NCBI RefSeq assembly: GCF_005869225.1
Contig: NZ_SWFP01000002.1
Location: 1-64,000, forward strand
Direction of reading: 5' to 3'
From: Dyadobacter bucti
GTDB lineage: Bacteria; Bacteroidota; Bacteroidia; Cytophagales; Spirosomataceae
DNA: 64,000 nt
The notes under the pieces were generated by a model. The model had not been told where the DNA came from, did no database searches, and saw only the letters and a list, made by a program, of their open reading frames with translations. The position numbers were made by a program, and so were the translations under genes. Of this stretch, positions 39,277 to 48,996 are shown in pieces (position 1 is the stretch's first letter; the number at the start of each line of letters is the position of its first letter).

Positions 39277-41052
39277 ATGAAATTATTGATACAATATTTG
39301 AGCCGCTATAAAGCGCTCATTTTCCTTGCGTTAGTCCTTGCCGCGATCAACCAGATCTTCTCTCTTCTCAACCCGTACATCCTTGGAAATTACCTGATCG
39401 ATCCCTATGCCAATAAAGCAGGATATTTCAGGGACAATAAAATGGCCGATGAATTTTTCCGGGGTATTCTGGTCGGTTTGCTATTGATCATCGGCACGGC
39501 CATGGTATCCCGGATCGCGAAAGCTTTTCAGGATTATGTGGTCAATGTGGTGATCCAGAAGTTCGGGGCGAACCTTTACACCGACGGTCTGCGACATGCG
39601 TTGCGGCTCCCTTTTCAGGATTTTGAAGACCAGAGAAGCGGGGAAACCTTATCTGTTTTGCAGAAAGTGCGGGCCGATTGCGAAAAATTTATCACCAGTT
39701 TTGTCAATGTCCTCTTCGCCACACTTGTGGGGATCGTCTTTGTGGTGGTGGTAGCATTTAAGCTCAGCCCTATGCTTCCGCTTATCTATCTCGTGGGCTC
39801 GGTGGTGCTTGCATTTCTGACGAGCGTTCTGAGCCGGAAGATCAAGTCGATTCAGAAAAACATCGTGAAAGAGACCACCGCACTGGCCGGCTCGACCACG
39901 GAGTCTTTAAGAAATATTGAACTGGTAAAAAGCCTGGGACTGACTCAGCAGGAAATCAGCCGCCTGAATACGACCACATTCAAAATATTAAAACTTGAGC
40001 TGCGAAAAGTAAAAAGCATTCGCTCCATCAGCTTCATACAAGGTACGTTCGTTAACTTCCTTCAGCAATGCATCATGTTCGCCCTCCTGTTTTTTGTTTT
40101 TCGTGACAAAATCACTGTCGGACAAATGATGATGATGCAGTTTTATTCCTTCTTCATATTCGGCCCGCTCCAAGAGCTTGGTAATGTAATACTTTCCTAT
40201 CGTGAAGCCGAGGCCTCACTAAATAATCTGCAGACATTGTTGGCCCGGCCAGTTGAGCATAAGCCGGCCAATCCGGAAAGCATATCCGAGATAAAATCGC
40301 TCCGTTTTGATGAAGTACGTTTCCAGCACCAATCCGCGACCAGGCCGGCGCTCGAAGACATTTCATTTGAAGTAGAGCGAGGTGAAACCATTGCATTTGT
40401 CGGACCATCCGGTTCGGGAAAAACGACATTGGTCAAATTGCTCGTGGGCCTGTACCATCCCAATTCAGGCAATGTTTTTTACAATAATTTTAATGGCAAC
40501 ATCATCGATTTTGATGAAATGCGGAACAAAATCGGTTTTGTGACCCAGGATACCCAGCTGTTCTCCGGCACTATCAAGGAAAACCTGCTTTTTGTAAATC
40601 CCTCAGCCACAGATGAAATGATTGATGACGTGCTCATGAAAGCTGCATGTTACAACCTGCTGGCACGTGCCGAAAACGGTATCGATACAATGATAGGAGA
40701 AGGCGGGCTGAAACTATCCGGGGGCGAACGCCAGCGTTTGTCGATAGCCCGGGCACTTTTGCGCAATCCCAATCTGATCATCTTCGATGAAGCGACCTCT
40801 GCTTTGGATTCAATTACAGAAGAAGAAATTTCAACCACGATCCGTAACATTACCAACGAACGTCAGCATATCACGGTCATGATTGCACACAGGCTGTCGA
40901 CGATCATGCACGCTGACAGGATTTATGTACTTGAAAAAGGCAGAATCATTGAAACCGGCTCGCACAGCTCTCTCATTGACGAAAAAGGCCTTTACTATGC
41001 CATGTGGCGTCAGCAAATTGGTGAAAGACAAACTGAAACTGTGACCGCCTGA
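39277..41052 (+). CDS. ABC exporter, fused permease/ATPase
   Basis: 591 residues. Six-helix membrane domain (about 12-320), ATPase with Walker A GPSGSGKT (376-383), signature LSGGERQRLS, and IIFDEATSALDS as Walker B, then the H-loop (IAHRLS). A half-transporter that works as a dimer (MsbA-like lipid or peptide/drug exporter; substrate unknown). First intact chromosomal gene after the prophage. Confidence 0.88.
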   Translation: MKLLIQYLSRYKALIFLALVLAAINQIFSLLNPYILGNYLIDPYANKAGYFRDNKMADEFFRGILVGLLLIIGTAMVSRIAKAFQDYVVNVVIQKFGANLYTDGLRHALRLPFQDFEDQRSGETLSVLQKVRADCEKFITSFVNVLFATLVGIVFVVVVAFKLSPMLPLIYLVGSVVLAFLTSVLSRKIKSIQKNIVKETTALAGSTTESLRNIELVKSLGLTQQEISRLNTTTFKILKLELRKVKSIRSISFIQGTFVNFLQQCIMFALLFFVFRDKITVGQMMMMQFYSFFIFGPLQELGNVILSYREAEASLNNLQTLLARPVEHKPANPESISEIKSLRFDEVRFQHQSATRPALEDISFEVERGETIAFVGPSGSGKTTLVKLLVGLYHPNSGNVFYNNFNGNIIDFDEMRNKIGFVTQDTQLFSGTIKENLLFVNPSATDEMIDDVLMKAACYNLLARAENGIDTMIGEGGLKLSGGERQRLSIARALLRNPNLIIFDEATSALDSITEEEISTTIRNITNERQHITVMIAHRLSTIMHADRIYVLEKGRIIETGSHSSLIDEKGLYYAMWRQQIGERQTETVTA

Positions 41053-41156
41053 CCGACATACCTTAGCAAGATTCAGGTTTTCTCACATCCGGGCAGCTGG
41101 TAATTTTGTTTGATCAACTATTGAAGGTTGCTCCTACAAAATAACGACTGTCCGTG

Positions 41157-41858
41157 ATGAAAAAAGCAGAAGAATTAAACTGGGAAGGTATTCAGGAAAC
41201 AATGCACGAAAAGGGTTTCTGCCTGCTTGAAAGCATACTGAAGTCCGGTGAATGTGACTCACTTGTTGAGCAGTATAACAATAAAGACCTTTACCGAAAA
41301 ACGATAGCTATGGAACGCTATCGCTTTGGTTTGGGTGAGTACAAATACCTGAATTACCCGCTACCGGATTTGATCCAAAATCTGCGGGAAAACTTCTACC
41401 CTCACCTTTCGACGATTGCCAACAAATGGATGCAGGTTTTGAAAATGCAGCATAATTACCCCGATCGGTTTGCCGAATTTCAACAACTTTGCCGAGACAA
41501 TCAGCAAACCAAACCAACGGTGTTAATCCTCAAATACGGTCCGGGGGGCCATAATACGCTGCATCAGGATTTGTATGGTGATGTATTTTTTCCTATTCAA
41601 CTTGTAATATTCCTCAGCGAGCCGGAAGCTGATTATACGGGTGGGGAATTTGTGCTGCTGCAACAGACACCGCGGGCACAGTCAAAAGCAATGGTATTGA
41701 AACCCCGAAAAGGCGATATCGTTATTTTTACAACCAATTTCCGGCCTGTCAAAGGGAGTAAAGGATACTACCGGGTAAACATGAAACACGGCGTCAGTGA
41801 GGTACAAGCCGGCTACCGGTATACGATGGGGATCATCTTTCACGATGCATTAAGTTAA
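41157..41858 (+). CDS. 2OG-Fe(II) oxygenase, Oxygenase-NA / COG3826 type
   Basis: About 233 residues (ATG at 41157). ILKYGPGGHNTLHQDLYGDV holds the first metal pair (H-x-D), and MKHGVSEVQAGYRYTMGIIF the distal His and 2OG-binding Arg. This matches PF09859, described as an oxygenase acting on damaged (methylated) DNA. Context agrees: an Ada-type zinc domain and an AlkA glycosylase follow. The direct substrate is not known to me. Confidence 0.75.
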   Translation: MKKAEELNWEGIQETMHEKGFCLLESILKSGECDSLVEQYNNKDLYRKTIAMERYRFGLGEYKYLNYPLPDLIQNLRENFYPHLSTIANKWMQVLKMQHNYPDRFAEFQQLCRDNQQTKPTVLILKYGPGGHNTLHQDLYGDVFFPIQLVIFLSEPEADYTGGEFVLLQQTPRAQSKAMVLKPRKGDIVIFTTNFRPVKGSKGYYRVNMKHGVSEVQAGYRYTMGIIFHDALS

Positions 41859-41861
41859 AAT

Positions 41862-42152
41862 ATGCTGCTGCATTCAGAACTAGGTGACAAATCCTTTAAA
41901 ACCAGCCGAAAACTAAAACGGCTGATCGATGCCAATCTGATCCGGCTGGGCGGCAATAAAAACCTGAAAATCTACGGAACAATTTCCTGTAAATCCGGAG
42001 AGCGGATGAACCTGAAAAACAGGGTGTTTTTTGAAAATGAACAGGAAGCCATCAGCAACGGATATCGTCCTTGCGGCCATTGCATGCGCGGAAGGTACCT
42101 GGAATGGAAAGCGCGCTCAGATCAGCTCTTTGACAGCCAGGCTACGCCATAG
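41862..42152 (+). CDS. Ada-type zinc-binding domain protein
   Basis: 96 residues. KIYGTISCKSGERMNLKNRV and YRPCGHCMRGRYLEW give the four Cys of the Ada metal-binding domain (CxxxxG..., CxxC). In Ada one of these Cys accepts a methyl group from DNA phosphates. It lacks the AraC and methyltransferase parts of Ada. Only 3 bases after the oxygenase stop, so in the same operon. It overlaps the AlkA gene convergently. Confidence 0.85.
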   Translation: MLLHSELGDKSFKTSRKLKRLIDANLIRLGGNKNLKIYGTISCKSGERMNLKNRVFFENEQEAISNGYRPCGHCMRGRYLEWKARSDQLFDSQATP

Positions 42153-43028
42153 GTAAAAAACCAGGTAACTTTGCCAACCCACAAATGTTGAAAACAGCGC
42201 ATCTATCTTTGGCTGCTCTTTCCTGTCGCTGATGATATTGTGATGCGAAAGCGCATTGAGCAAACCGATATCGCCATGAGGAATGCATTCGGGCTCTTTC
42301 AATGACTTCATCAGCGCATAGTTCGCAGTCCACACGCCAATTCCCTTAAAATCCGTCAATGCTTTTTTCCGGGACACCAGGTCTGGCAGCGAAGCGATTT
42401 TGTCTTTGTCCAGGCTGCCTTCGTGAAAGGCCCTGGCAATCCCTATAGTATACTGCGCTTTCTTTTCTGAAAACTGCATCGCTTTCAGATCTTCAACGGA
42501 AGCACATGCCAGTACCTCGGCAGTCGGAAATATGTAATAAGATTTCCCGTGGCAGGCAATTTGGCTTCCATATCGCTCCACTAGCCGACGCTTCAATTTG
42601 TAGGCAAAAGACAAATTGATCTGCTGCCCGATAATACACCAGCAAATAGCCTCAAAAAGATTGGATATACCTATTAACCGCAACCCTTTGTATTCATCCG
42701 CCATATAAGCCAGTCGTTGATCTTTAATCAGCAGATCGTAAAACGGCTGAACATTCCGCTCCATATCGAACCATTCCCGGACGTAAGCAGTGAGGTAATC
42801 CCGTTCTTTCCTGCCGGCTTCACCCATGATAATTTCCACTTCCAGGAAATTTCCGCTTTCTTTTACACCGAACAAGATTGCATTCCCTTCAATTTCAATT
42901 GCCTTAAAAATGACATCTCCTTCGATTACATGCAGGCAGTCGTCATAATTGCGGTTTAAAAACCAGATACACTCCTGAAAGCTGAAAAGTGCAGGTACCG
43001 GCACCAAAAGAACACTGTTACTATCCAT
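42117..43028 (-). CDS. alkA: AlkA-type DNA-3-methyladenine glycosylase
   Basis: 303 residues. HhH-GPD fold: ICWCIIGQQINLSFAYKLKR (about 132-150), then LTDFKGIGVWTANYALMKSL and PHGDIGLLNAL, where the Asp of GDIGL is the catalytic residue. It removes alkylated bases. Convergent with the Ada domain gene, overlapping by 36 bases. With the oxygenase this is a three-gene alkylation-repair locus. Confidence 0.85.
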   Translation of the reverse strand: MDSNSVLLVPVPALFSFQECIWFLNRNYDDCLHVIEGDVIFKAIEIEGNAILFGVKESGNFLEVEIIMGEAGRKERDYLTAYVREWFDMERNVQPFYDLLIKDQRLAYMADEYKGLRLIGISNLFEAICWCIIGQQINLSFAYKLKRRLVERYGSQIACHGKSYYIFPTAEVLACASVEDLKAMQFSEKKAQYTIGIARAFHEGSLDKDKIASLPDLVSRKKALTDFKGIGVWTANYALMKSLKEPECIPHGDIGLLNALSHHNIISDRKEQPKIDALFSTFVGWQSYLVFYLWRSLAVKELI

Positions 43029-43079
43029 ACCGTGAAGTTACCTCCCTACTCAAAGCTTAAAAACCTGATCCTTGCGATG

Positions 43080-44099
43080 TTAATGTACTATTTTGAAAAC
43101 AAGCTCTTTCAGCAGTTCCCCTTCGGGAATACTCACGCCATCGAGCCCCTTCATACGGCTGTCGCATTCACGCAGATAATGGATAATGTGCGCAACTTTG
43201 GGTAAGGGATAATTTCGCATAGCCAGCATATAGTCTTTTACGAAGTATGGATTTACCCCCAGCTCGGTCGCCAGGCCCTTGTCTGTCTTATCCGGGCTGG
43301 CATGCGCCAGGAGTAATTTAGCGAAGAAATTATACAAAATGATCAGGATCGGGGCCAGTGGGTTGTCTTTTGAATTGGCTGAAAAATAGGTAGCAATGCT
43401 ATTGGCCTTCATCACATCCCGCATCATCAGCGCTTTCTGGAATTCAAAAACATTGTATTCTTTACTGATACCTACAAACCGCTCCACAGCCGAGGCGTCG
43501 ATTCCCTCGTCCACCCGCAGGTTCACCATTACTTTCTGGATTTCATTGGATAGCCTTTTCAGATCATTTCCGATATTATCAACCAGCATCTGCACTGCTT
43601 TCGGGCTGATCTTCACACCTTCACTCTGGCAGTAGGATGCCACCCAGTCCGGCAGTTTATTGTCATACATCTTTTTGGACTGAACTACCGTTCCATGCGT
43701 ATTGAATGCCTTCACATAAGATTTCCGTTCGTCGGCATTAGCATGAAAACAAAGCACAAGTACAGTGCTGGAAAGCGGGTTCAAAACGTAATCTTCCAGC
43801 CGGGACTGCTGTTCTTTTTGTTCGATACCGCCCAACTTGTTTGCATCTTTCACAACAACCAGCGCCCGCTCGGCCATAAAAGGAAACCTCCTGGCATAGC
43901 TCAGCACGCCAGCCACATCAGTATCTTTCCCATACAGCACGAATTGATTAAAACCTTTCTCAGATTCAGGAACAACCCTTTTTTCCAGTTCTTCGGCAAT
44001 TGAATCAATGTAGTAAGGCTCGTCGCCATGCAGGAAATAAAGTGGTTTGTATTTCTTTGCCCTGATCTCTTTCAGGACAACATCGGGAGTTTGCGCCAT
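43080..44099 (-). CDS. holA: DNA polymerase III subunit delta
   Basis: 339 residues. PLYFLHGDEPYYIDSIAEEL at the start, then FPFMAERALVVVKDAN and a C-terminal helical region (MKGLDGVSIPEGELLKELVF), typical of HolA clamp-loader delta. Essential for loading the beta clamp. Length fits the family. Confidence 0.85.
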   Translation of the reverse strand: MAQTPDVVLKEIRAKKYKPLYFLHGDEPYYIDSIAEELEKRVVPESEKGFNQFVLYGKDTDVAGVLSYARRFPFMAERALVVVKDANKLGGIEQKEQQSRLEDYVLNPLSSTVLVLCFHANADERKSYVKAFNTHGTVVQSKKMYDNKLPDWVASYCQSEGVKISPKAVQMLVDNIGNDLKRLSNEIQKVMVNLRVDEGIDASAVERFVGISKEYNVFEFQKALMMRDVMKANSIATYFSANSKDNPLAPILIILYNFFAKLLLAHASPDKTDKGLATELGVNPYFVKDYMLAMRNYPLPKVAHIIHYLRECDSRMKGLDGVSIPEGELLKELVFKIVH

Positions 44100-44145
44100 T
44101 ATATTGGTATACCAGAACCTGTGTAATTTGTACTTTCAATTATTA

Positions 44146-44748
44146 TTAATGTGTGCCTTCTTTGATGAACTGCGCCGCCTCTTTTTGTAATTCGGGAAAA
44201 AATTGCATGAAATGTTCCCGATAAAACGCTTCATTCTCCTTTAACTCCTCAGCCGCACCAATGATCGGCCCGAGAAACGGAGCCCTGCGCGAAAGCCGCT
44301 GAAAAGTGATATCTATTCCTTCCAGCGTCGCATAGCCGGTGAGCCAGTCCTGCCGGATCATCGACCGCACCATAGGTATCATATTGTCCGGAATGAGGTA
44401 TTCGTTTTTTTCAATCACGCCGTACATCCTGTGACAATATTCCCAAAGCGATTCGGCGCAAAATTGATCAAAATATTTGGCTAAAAAATAATCGAAGTAA
44501 ATATCCATGACAATCCCCGCCAATTTCCCGTGCACCTTTGCAGCCATCCGTTTTGCTTCCAGCACAAGTTCATTGGTATCTGTAAAATAATCAATGTAGC
44601 GGTGCAATTTCAGGCCGAGAACATATTCCTGATTCCACAGGGCAGTCTTTTCCTCGGTAAGACGACCTTTGATGAAATCCCCGACATAGTTTCCCAAAAT
44701 CACGCCATCCCGTTCCCCAGACAATAAAATGTGTGCTAAAAAATTCAT
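44146..44748 (-). CDS. acpH: ACP phosphodiesterase (DUF479)
   Basis: 200 residues from ATG 44748; the frame runs on upstream without support. MNFLAHILLSGERDGVILGN and KLHRYIDYFTDTNE match the AcpH/DUF479 family, which removes phosphopantetheine from acyl carrier protein. MNFLAHxxLS is the usual N-terminus. No SD. Confidence 0.82.
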   Translation of the reverse strand: MNFLAHILLSGERDGVILGNYVGDFIKGRLTEEKTALWNQEYVLGLKLHRYIDYFTDTNELVLEAKRMAAKVHGKLAGIVMDIYFDYFLAKYFDQFCAESLWEYCHRMYGVIEKNEYLIPDNMIPMVRSMIRQDWLTGYATLEGIDITFQRLSRRAPFLGPIIGAAEELKENEAFYREHFMQFFPELQKEAAQFIKEGTH

Positions 44749-44775
44749 AGAAATGGCATTTTGCCAAATTTGGCG

Positions 44776-44783
44776 TACGTTTG
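44776..44783 (+). promoter_or_regulatory. -7 box candidate for slyD
   Basis: TACGTTTG fits TAnnTTTG exactly and lies 63 bases before the slyD ATG. The -33 element is not clear. Confidence 0.4.
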
Positions 44784-44846
44784 TTTCATCAGTTTCACCA
44801 TGGAACAATTATTTTACAACAACAATTATTTTAATCAAACTAGCAA

Positions 44847-45362
44847 ATGAAAGTCGAAAAAAATAACGTGATATCGTTGACATACAGCCTCAGAATCCCT
44901 GACTCTGAAGGAGAAATGGATGTCGTGGAAGTCGTTACCGAAGAAGATCCGATGTACTTCATTCAAGGCATCAGCGGTTTACCGGAAGGCTTTGAAAACC
45001 AGATCGAAGGACTTGTGGCAGGCGACACATTTGCATTCACGGTATCGGCGGAAGAAGGCTACGGCGAATTCGATGAAGATGCGATCGTAGACCTGCCAAA
45101 ATCCGTTTTTCAGATGGAAGACGTCAATCAGGAAGAATTATTGCAGATCGGCAACATTATCCCGATGACCAATGAGGACGGTGAGCGTATGCACGGCCAG
45201 GTGATGGAGATCAAAGATGATGTGGTGATCATGAATTTCAATCACCCCCTTGCCGGAAAAGAAATGCAATTTGAAGGCCAGATCATCTCAATCCGTGCCG
45301 CCACACCCGAAGAAATCAGCCACGGCCATGTCCATGGAGCGGGGGGAGTGCACCATCATTAG
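44847..45362 (+). CDS. slyD: SlyD-like FKBP-type peptidyl-prolyl isomerase
   Basis: 171 residues. FKBP domain interrupted by an insert-in-flap: VISLTYSLRI, GLPEGFENQIEGLVAGDTF, then PLAGKEMQFEGQIISI. C-terminal His-rich tail (HGHVHGAGGVHHH) as in metal-binding SlyD proteins. It isomerises prolyl bonds and may handle metal ions. Confidence 0.9.
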   Translation: MKVEKNNVISLTYSLRIPDSEGEMDVVEVVTEEDPMYFIQGISGLPEGFENQIEGLVAGDTFAFTVSAEEGYGEFDEDAIVDLPKSVFQMEDVNQEELLQIGNIIPMTNEDGERMHGQVMEIKDDVVIMNFNHPLAGKEMQFEGQIISIRAATPEEISHGHVHGAGGVHHH

Positions 45363-45370
45363 GGTAATTT

Positions 45371-45523
45371 TGAATGAGCGAATTTGTGAATGAGTGAATG
45401 AGTGAATGAGTGATTGAGTGAATGAGTGAATGTTTTTAGAATTTGATTCTTGATATTCACACAATAACTCACCAAAAAATTAAATTATTCGGTCATTCAA
45501 TCATTCGTTCATTCAATCATTCA
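45371..45523. repeat. Opposed 8-bp tandem repeats between convergent genes
   Basis: Plus strand GAATGAGT-type units at 45371-45432 (about six units), then the inverse (ATTCAATC and ATTCGTTC units) at 45494-45523. The two arrays can pair into a long imperfect hairpin between slyD and the deaminase gene, where it may act as a bidirectional terminator. It is not a CRISPR array: units are 8 bp without spacers. Confidence 0.6.
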
Positions 45524-45526
45524 AAA

Positions 45527-46024
45527 TTAAAGATTAGCTCTACCAAGAAGCTTCCCTCCATATTGCTCCACTTCCACCCCAAACCTCCTCAGAAACTCCA
45601 CTCCCTCCTCAATAGCGATGCCTTTGTAGGCAGCATAAGAATGCAGGAAAATTACCTTTTTGATTTTCATTGTGTAGATAACCCTCGCGCACGCTATACA
45701 AGGTGCCAGCGTAACAAACAGCGTTGATCCTTCGATATTAGAGCCGTTTTTTACAGCAAAAAGAATCGCATTTTGCTCGGCGTGCAAAGCTAGTGAACAA
45801 CTGCCTTTTGCATCTCTCGGACAACCGGTTTCAGGAAACTCTTCGTCGCAATTGTGCGTCCCGGCAGGAGGACCGTTGTAACCGATTGAAATTATGCGGG
45901 TGTCCTTGGTAAGCACCGCCCCAACCTGTGCTTTTATGCAGTGGGAACGTTGGGCCAGATTTTTAGCCAGTTCCATAAATATATCATCAAATTCAGGGCG
46001 TAAATTCGTTGTAAGTAAAGTCAT
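45527..46024 (-). CDS. dCMP deaminase
   Basis: 165 residues, ATG at 46024. Zinc-cytidine deaminase motifs: LALHAEQNAIL (HAE) and TLAPCIACARVIY (PCxxC). GYNGPPAGTHNCDEE is the dCMP-deaminase signature. It makes dUMP for thymidylate synthesis. Confidence 0.9.
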   Translation of the reverse strand: MTLLTTNLRPEFDDIFMELAKNLAQRSHCIKAQVGAVLTKDTRIISIGYNGPPAGTHNCDEEFPETGCPRDAKGSCSLALHAEQNAILFAVKNGSNIEGSTLFVTLAPCIACARVIYTMKIKKVIFLHSYAAYKGIAIEEGVEFLRRFGVEVEQYGGKLLGRANL

Positions 46025-46095
46025 CCGTTTGTACAAGAGAATTAATGCACAAACTTATCACAAATGGCGGTTGGATTCAATATAGATTGAGAAGT

Positions 46096-47184
46096 ATGAA
46101 GAGATGTGCGCTGCTGATGCTTTTACTGGTGTTGACAATTTTTCCTGCGATTTCGCAGCAGGATAAGGTTGTATTGACTCTCTCGAAGGAGCCTTCCGCC
46201 CTTTTCAAATCCTATAAATTTTACATACAGGAAGTCGAAGATCAGCGGGTGCTGCCGGGTGCAGGTATCGGGAAAGTTATTGCGCTGGGCAAGGAAGTGC
46301 CAATTGTCCTGCCTGCAAAAGCCGACCGGGAGCTATTTGGTTACTGGTCGTTCAGTGCACCCAAAAAAGACCAGACCTACCTTCCGCTCTATGTGAGCAT
46401 AAAAGACTTTCATATCAGCGAAAAGAGAGTTGGCCCGAACAAGGTTACCGGTGAAATCAGGTTATCCGTAAAATTCAGATGGTACCGGGCTATGCAGCCC
46501 ATCGAATTGACCACCTACCAGACAGCCGCAAACTACACCCGCCCGGAAAAAGATTTTGACTACGAAAAACTGGTGAGACAGCTCCTCGACCAGTCTATGA
46601 CCAGTTTTCATAAATGGATGTCTCAGAATACCGGTAAAAACCCTGCGCTGGCGCGTAACCTGCTCCTCGTTTTCAAGGAGATAACTAGTTCCGGTGATGC
46701 TGACACTGTTTTTTACTCTCCCCAAAGACCATTGATTTGGGACGACTTCAAGGTACGAACCGGGAAACCGGGCAGCAAGTATGCAGCTGCGGTTTTTACG
46801 AGCTTTGGTTACGAAGGCAAATCCTATCCCAAAGAAAACGACCTGGTCGTCGAAATCGGGCTGAAAACTTTTATGGTCAAAAGCATGTCCTGGGGCCGCC
46901 CGGACGCCAGAACTTCGGGCACTTTACGCCATGAACAGATCCATTTTGATATTACCAGACTGGTTGTTGAAAAATTTAAGGACAGGCTTCGCAAAGCCGA
47001 TCTTACGATTGAGGATTTTGACAGCGAAATTCAATATCAGTTTCTCGAATCCTTCCGTGAAATGAACCGCGATCAGGAACAGTACGATGATGAAACCGGC
47101 CACGGGCTTAACGCCGGCGCCCAGGCTGTCTGGGACAGGAAGATTGCCGACAGAATTTCCTCGGTGTACGCGGCCCAGCAGTAG
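46096..47184 (+). CDS. Secreted DUF922-like protein with metal-binding motif
   Basis: 362 residues from ATG 46096. Signal peptide (CALLMLLLVLTIFPAIS). A beta-rich N-terminal part precedes a C-terminal DUF922-like domain: RPLIWDDFKV, then RHEQIHFDITRLVVEKF (HExxH-type) and DEETGHGLNAG. The family is regarded as putative zinc proteases; activity not shown. Periplasmic or outer-membrane-associated. Confidence 0.7.
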   Translation: MKRCALLMLLLVLTIFPAISQQDKVVLTLSKEPSALFKSYKFYIQEVEDQRVLPGAGIGKVIALGKEVPIVLPAKADRELFGYWSFSAPKKDQTYLPLYVSIKDFHISEKRVGPNKVTGEIRLSVKFRWYRAMQPIELTTYQTAANYTRPEKDFDYEKLVRQLLDQSMTSFHKWMSQNTGKNPALARNLLLVFKEITSSGDADTVFYSPQRPLIWDDFKVRTGKPGSKYAAAVFTSFGYEGKSYPKENDLVVEIGLKTFMVKSMSWGRPDARTSGTLRHEQIHFDITRLVVEKFKDRLRKADLTIEDFDSEIQYQFLESFREMNRDQEQYDDETGHGLNAGAQAVWDRKIADRISSVYAAQQ

Positions 47185-47192
47185 ATTTTTTT

Positions 47193-48986
47193 TCAGTTAG
47201 AACCTTTTGTTGCGCTAAAAATCAGGTGATTAGTACCCAGACTAGTCGCATAGTTTCTCAAATAAAATCCATAGGCTGTACTGTCCGTCCGGAAGCTTTC
47301 GTCACTGGCGATGTACAATTTACTTCCATGGCTCATACTAACCACAGCATGACGGGGAACTGAATGTACCATCAGGGACGGCGACCAATGTAGCTGCAAA
47401 CTATTTGACAGTGAATAAATTGCAAAAATGCAGACAGTCAGATATGCGAATTTCAGATAAATGTATTCCCTCCCATAGTAACTGTACCAGACAAAAAACA
47501 GCATCACAAAAAGAAAAACGACCTCCACTTTGTCCAGATATAGATTTTCGATCAGATAACCGGGCAAAAATTTAGGTACTGAAACGGAACAGTTAGCCAA
47601 ATAAGCGGTAATATCTACAACCCAGGCAACGAAATTTTGCAGCCAAAGCGGACTCCAAACATTCACAAAAAGTAATAAGAGTGCTGCCGGCAGCAGTACA
47701 TTGGTAAACGCAATCACAAAGGGATTAACAAGCCAGAAGTAAGTTGGAAACTGGTGGAAATAATATAGACTGAGCGGGAAAGTCGTCAACTGGGCAGCAA
47801 ACGACAGCGCAGTAATTTGCCATACATACTTTGTCAACCAGTTGGAAGGAGTAAAAACACTGCAAATCGGTTCGTAGAACAGGAATATACCCGCCATCGC
47901 CAGATAAGACAATTGAAAACCAACATCATATAAAGCCGAAGGATCAAAAAGCAGAATTAAGAACGCCGACAAGCATAACGTATTCATCGACTGATGCTTC
48001 CGCGCGAATACCTCGGCAATTACAAAAACGATGCACATAAGCGTAGCACGCTGAACGGACGGCGGCAACCCGGTAACCAATGCATAAAATCCCAGCATTA
48101 AAACAATAGAGAAAAGATACACCAACCGCCCTGTATGCCAGCGCTTCAGCCAGCCAAGCATAAAACTGATCACCAGAAAAATAATCGCGACATGCATGCC
48201 GGAAACGGATAGTATATGCACCGTCCCGGAAGTTATATAGTCGTCCACCTGATCGGCGCGCAGATCTTCCCTGCGGCCAAGCAACATTGCCTTGATCAAC
48301 CCATAAGCGCGGTCATCAGTAATATTTTTGCGAAAAATACCGTCCGCCCACTCAGAAACCGCAATGCTCCAAACGAATGGGTCATGGTTATTTCTCTCGC
48401 TGCCGATAATCTGGAGAGATCCTTCCCGCAAATAATCTGTCCACAAAATACCTTTATTTTCGAGATAACCCCTGTAATCGAACTGTCCGGGATTCAATGC
48501 CTCGTCCGGTCTCTTCAATACACCTGAAACCATAATGTGATCTCCGGGACGGGGAATGACCGATGCATCCGAAGTAATATTCAGTAATGCTCTCGTATCC
48601 GTCGTTATCCATTTTTGACCCGAGCGAATACGCACCACAGCCGCCTCTACCCGCAATGTTTTTGTACGTTTTTCAGGAAGTGATTTAACTACCGCCTCAT
48701 AGCATGAATACTCCGCCCTTTGCAATTGTTCCGGCCCCGCGAATAGTTGATTATGTTTTTCAACCGTCACAAAAGCGCCGAGACAAAGCAGTACCAGCGA
48801 AAAACATATTCCTGTTCCGGTTTTTTGCCGGATAAAATAAAACCAGCCGCCAATAGCAGAAAATATCAAAAACAATGATAGGAAAACCTCGTATGCAGGT
48901 ATCGGACAGGAAATGAGCCATTTGCCCATAAAAATGCCGGCAATGTAGAAGAAAACAATGCCGGCAAATGGTGTGCGGGATATCAT
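47193..48986 (-). CDS. comEC: ComEC/Rec2 DNA-uptake membrane protein
   Basis: 597 residues with about ten membrane segments. The competence domain is marked by SGTVHILSVSGMHVAII and LPPSVQRATLMCIVFVIAEV (about 225-330). The C-terminal nuclease (metallo-beta-lactamase) domain of many ComEC proteins is missing, common in Bacteroidota. It would carry transforming DNA through the inner membrane. Confidence 0.85.
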   Translation of the reverse strand: MISRTPFAGIVFFYIAGIFMGKWLISCPIPAYEVFLSLFLIFSAIGGWFYFIRQKTGTGICFSLVLLCLGAFVTVEKHNQLFAGPEQLQRAEYSCYEAVVKSLPEKRTKTLRVEAAVVRIRSGQKWITTDTRALLNITSDASVIPRPGDHIMVSGVLKRPDEALNPGQFDYRGYLENKGILWTDYLREGSLQIIGSERNNHDPFVWSIAVSEWADGIFRKNITDDRAYGLIKAMLLGRREDLRADQVDDYITSGTVHILSVSGMHVAIIFLVISFMLGWLKRWHTGRLVYLFSIVLMLGFYALVTGLPPSVQRATLMCIVFVIAEVFARKHQSMNTLCLSAFLILLFDPSALYDVGFQLSYLAMAGIFLFYEPICSVFTPSNWLTKYVWQITALSFAAQLTTFPLSLYYFHQFPTYFWLVNPFVIAFTNVLLPAALLLLFVNVWSPLWLQNFVAWVVDITAYLANCSVSVPKFLPGYLIENLYLDKVEVVFLFVMLFFVWYSYYGREYIYLKFAYLTVCIFAIYSLSNSLQLHWSPSLMVHSVPRHAVVSMSHGSKLYIASDESFRTDSTAYGFYLRNYATSLGTNHLIFSATKGSN

Positions 48987-48996
48987 AAGCGATCAG

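Noticed and set aside
45371..45523. CRISPR-like repeat array
   Set aside because: Units are 8 bp and adjacent, with no spacers and no cas genes.
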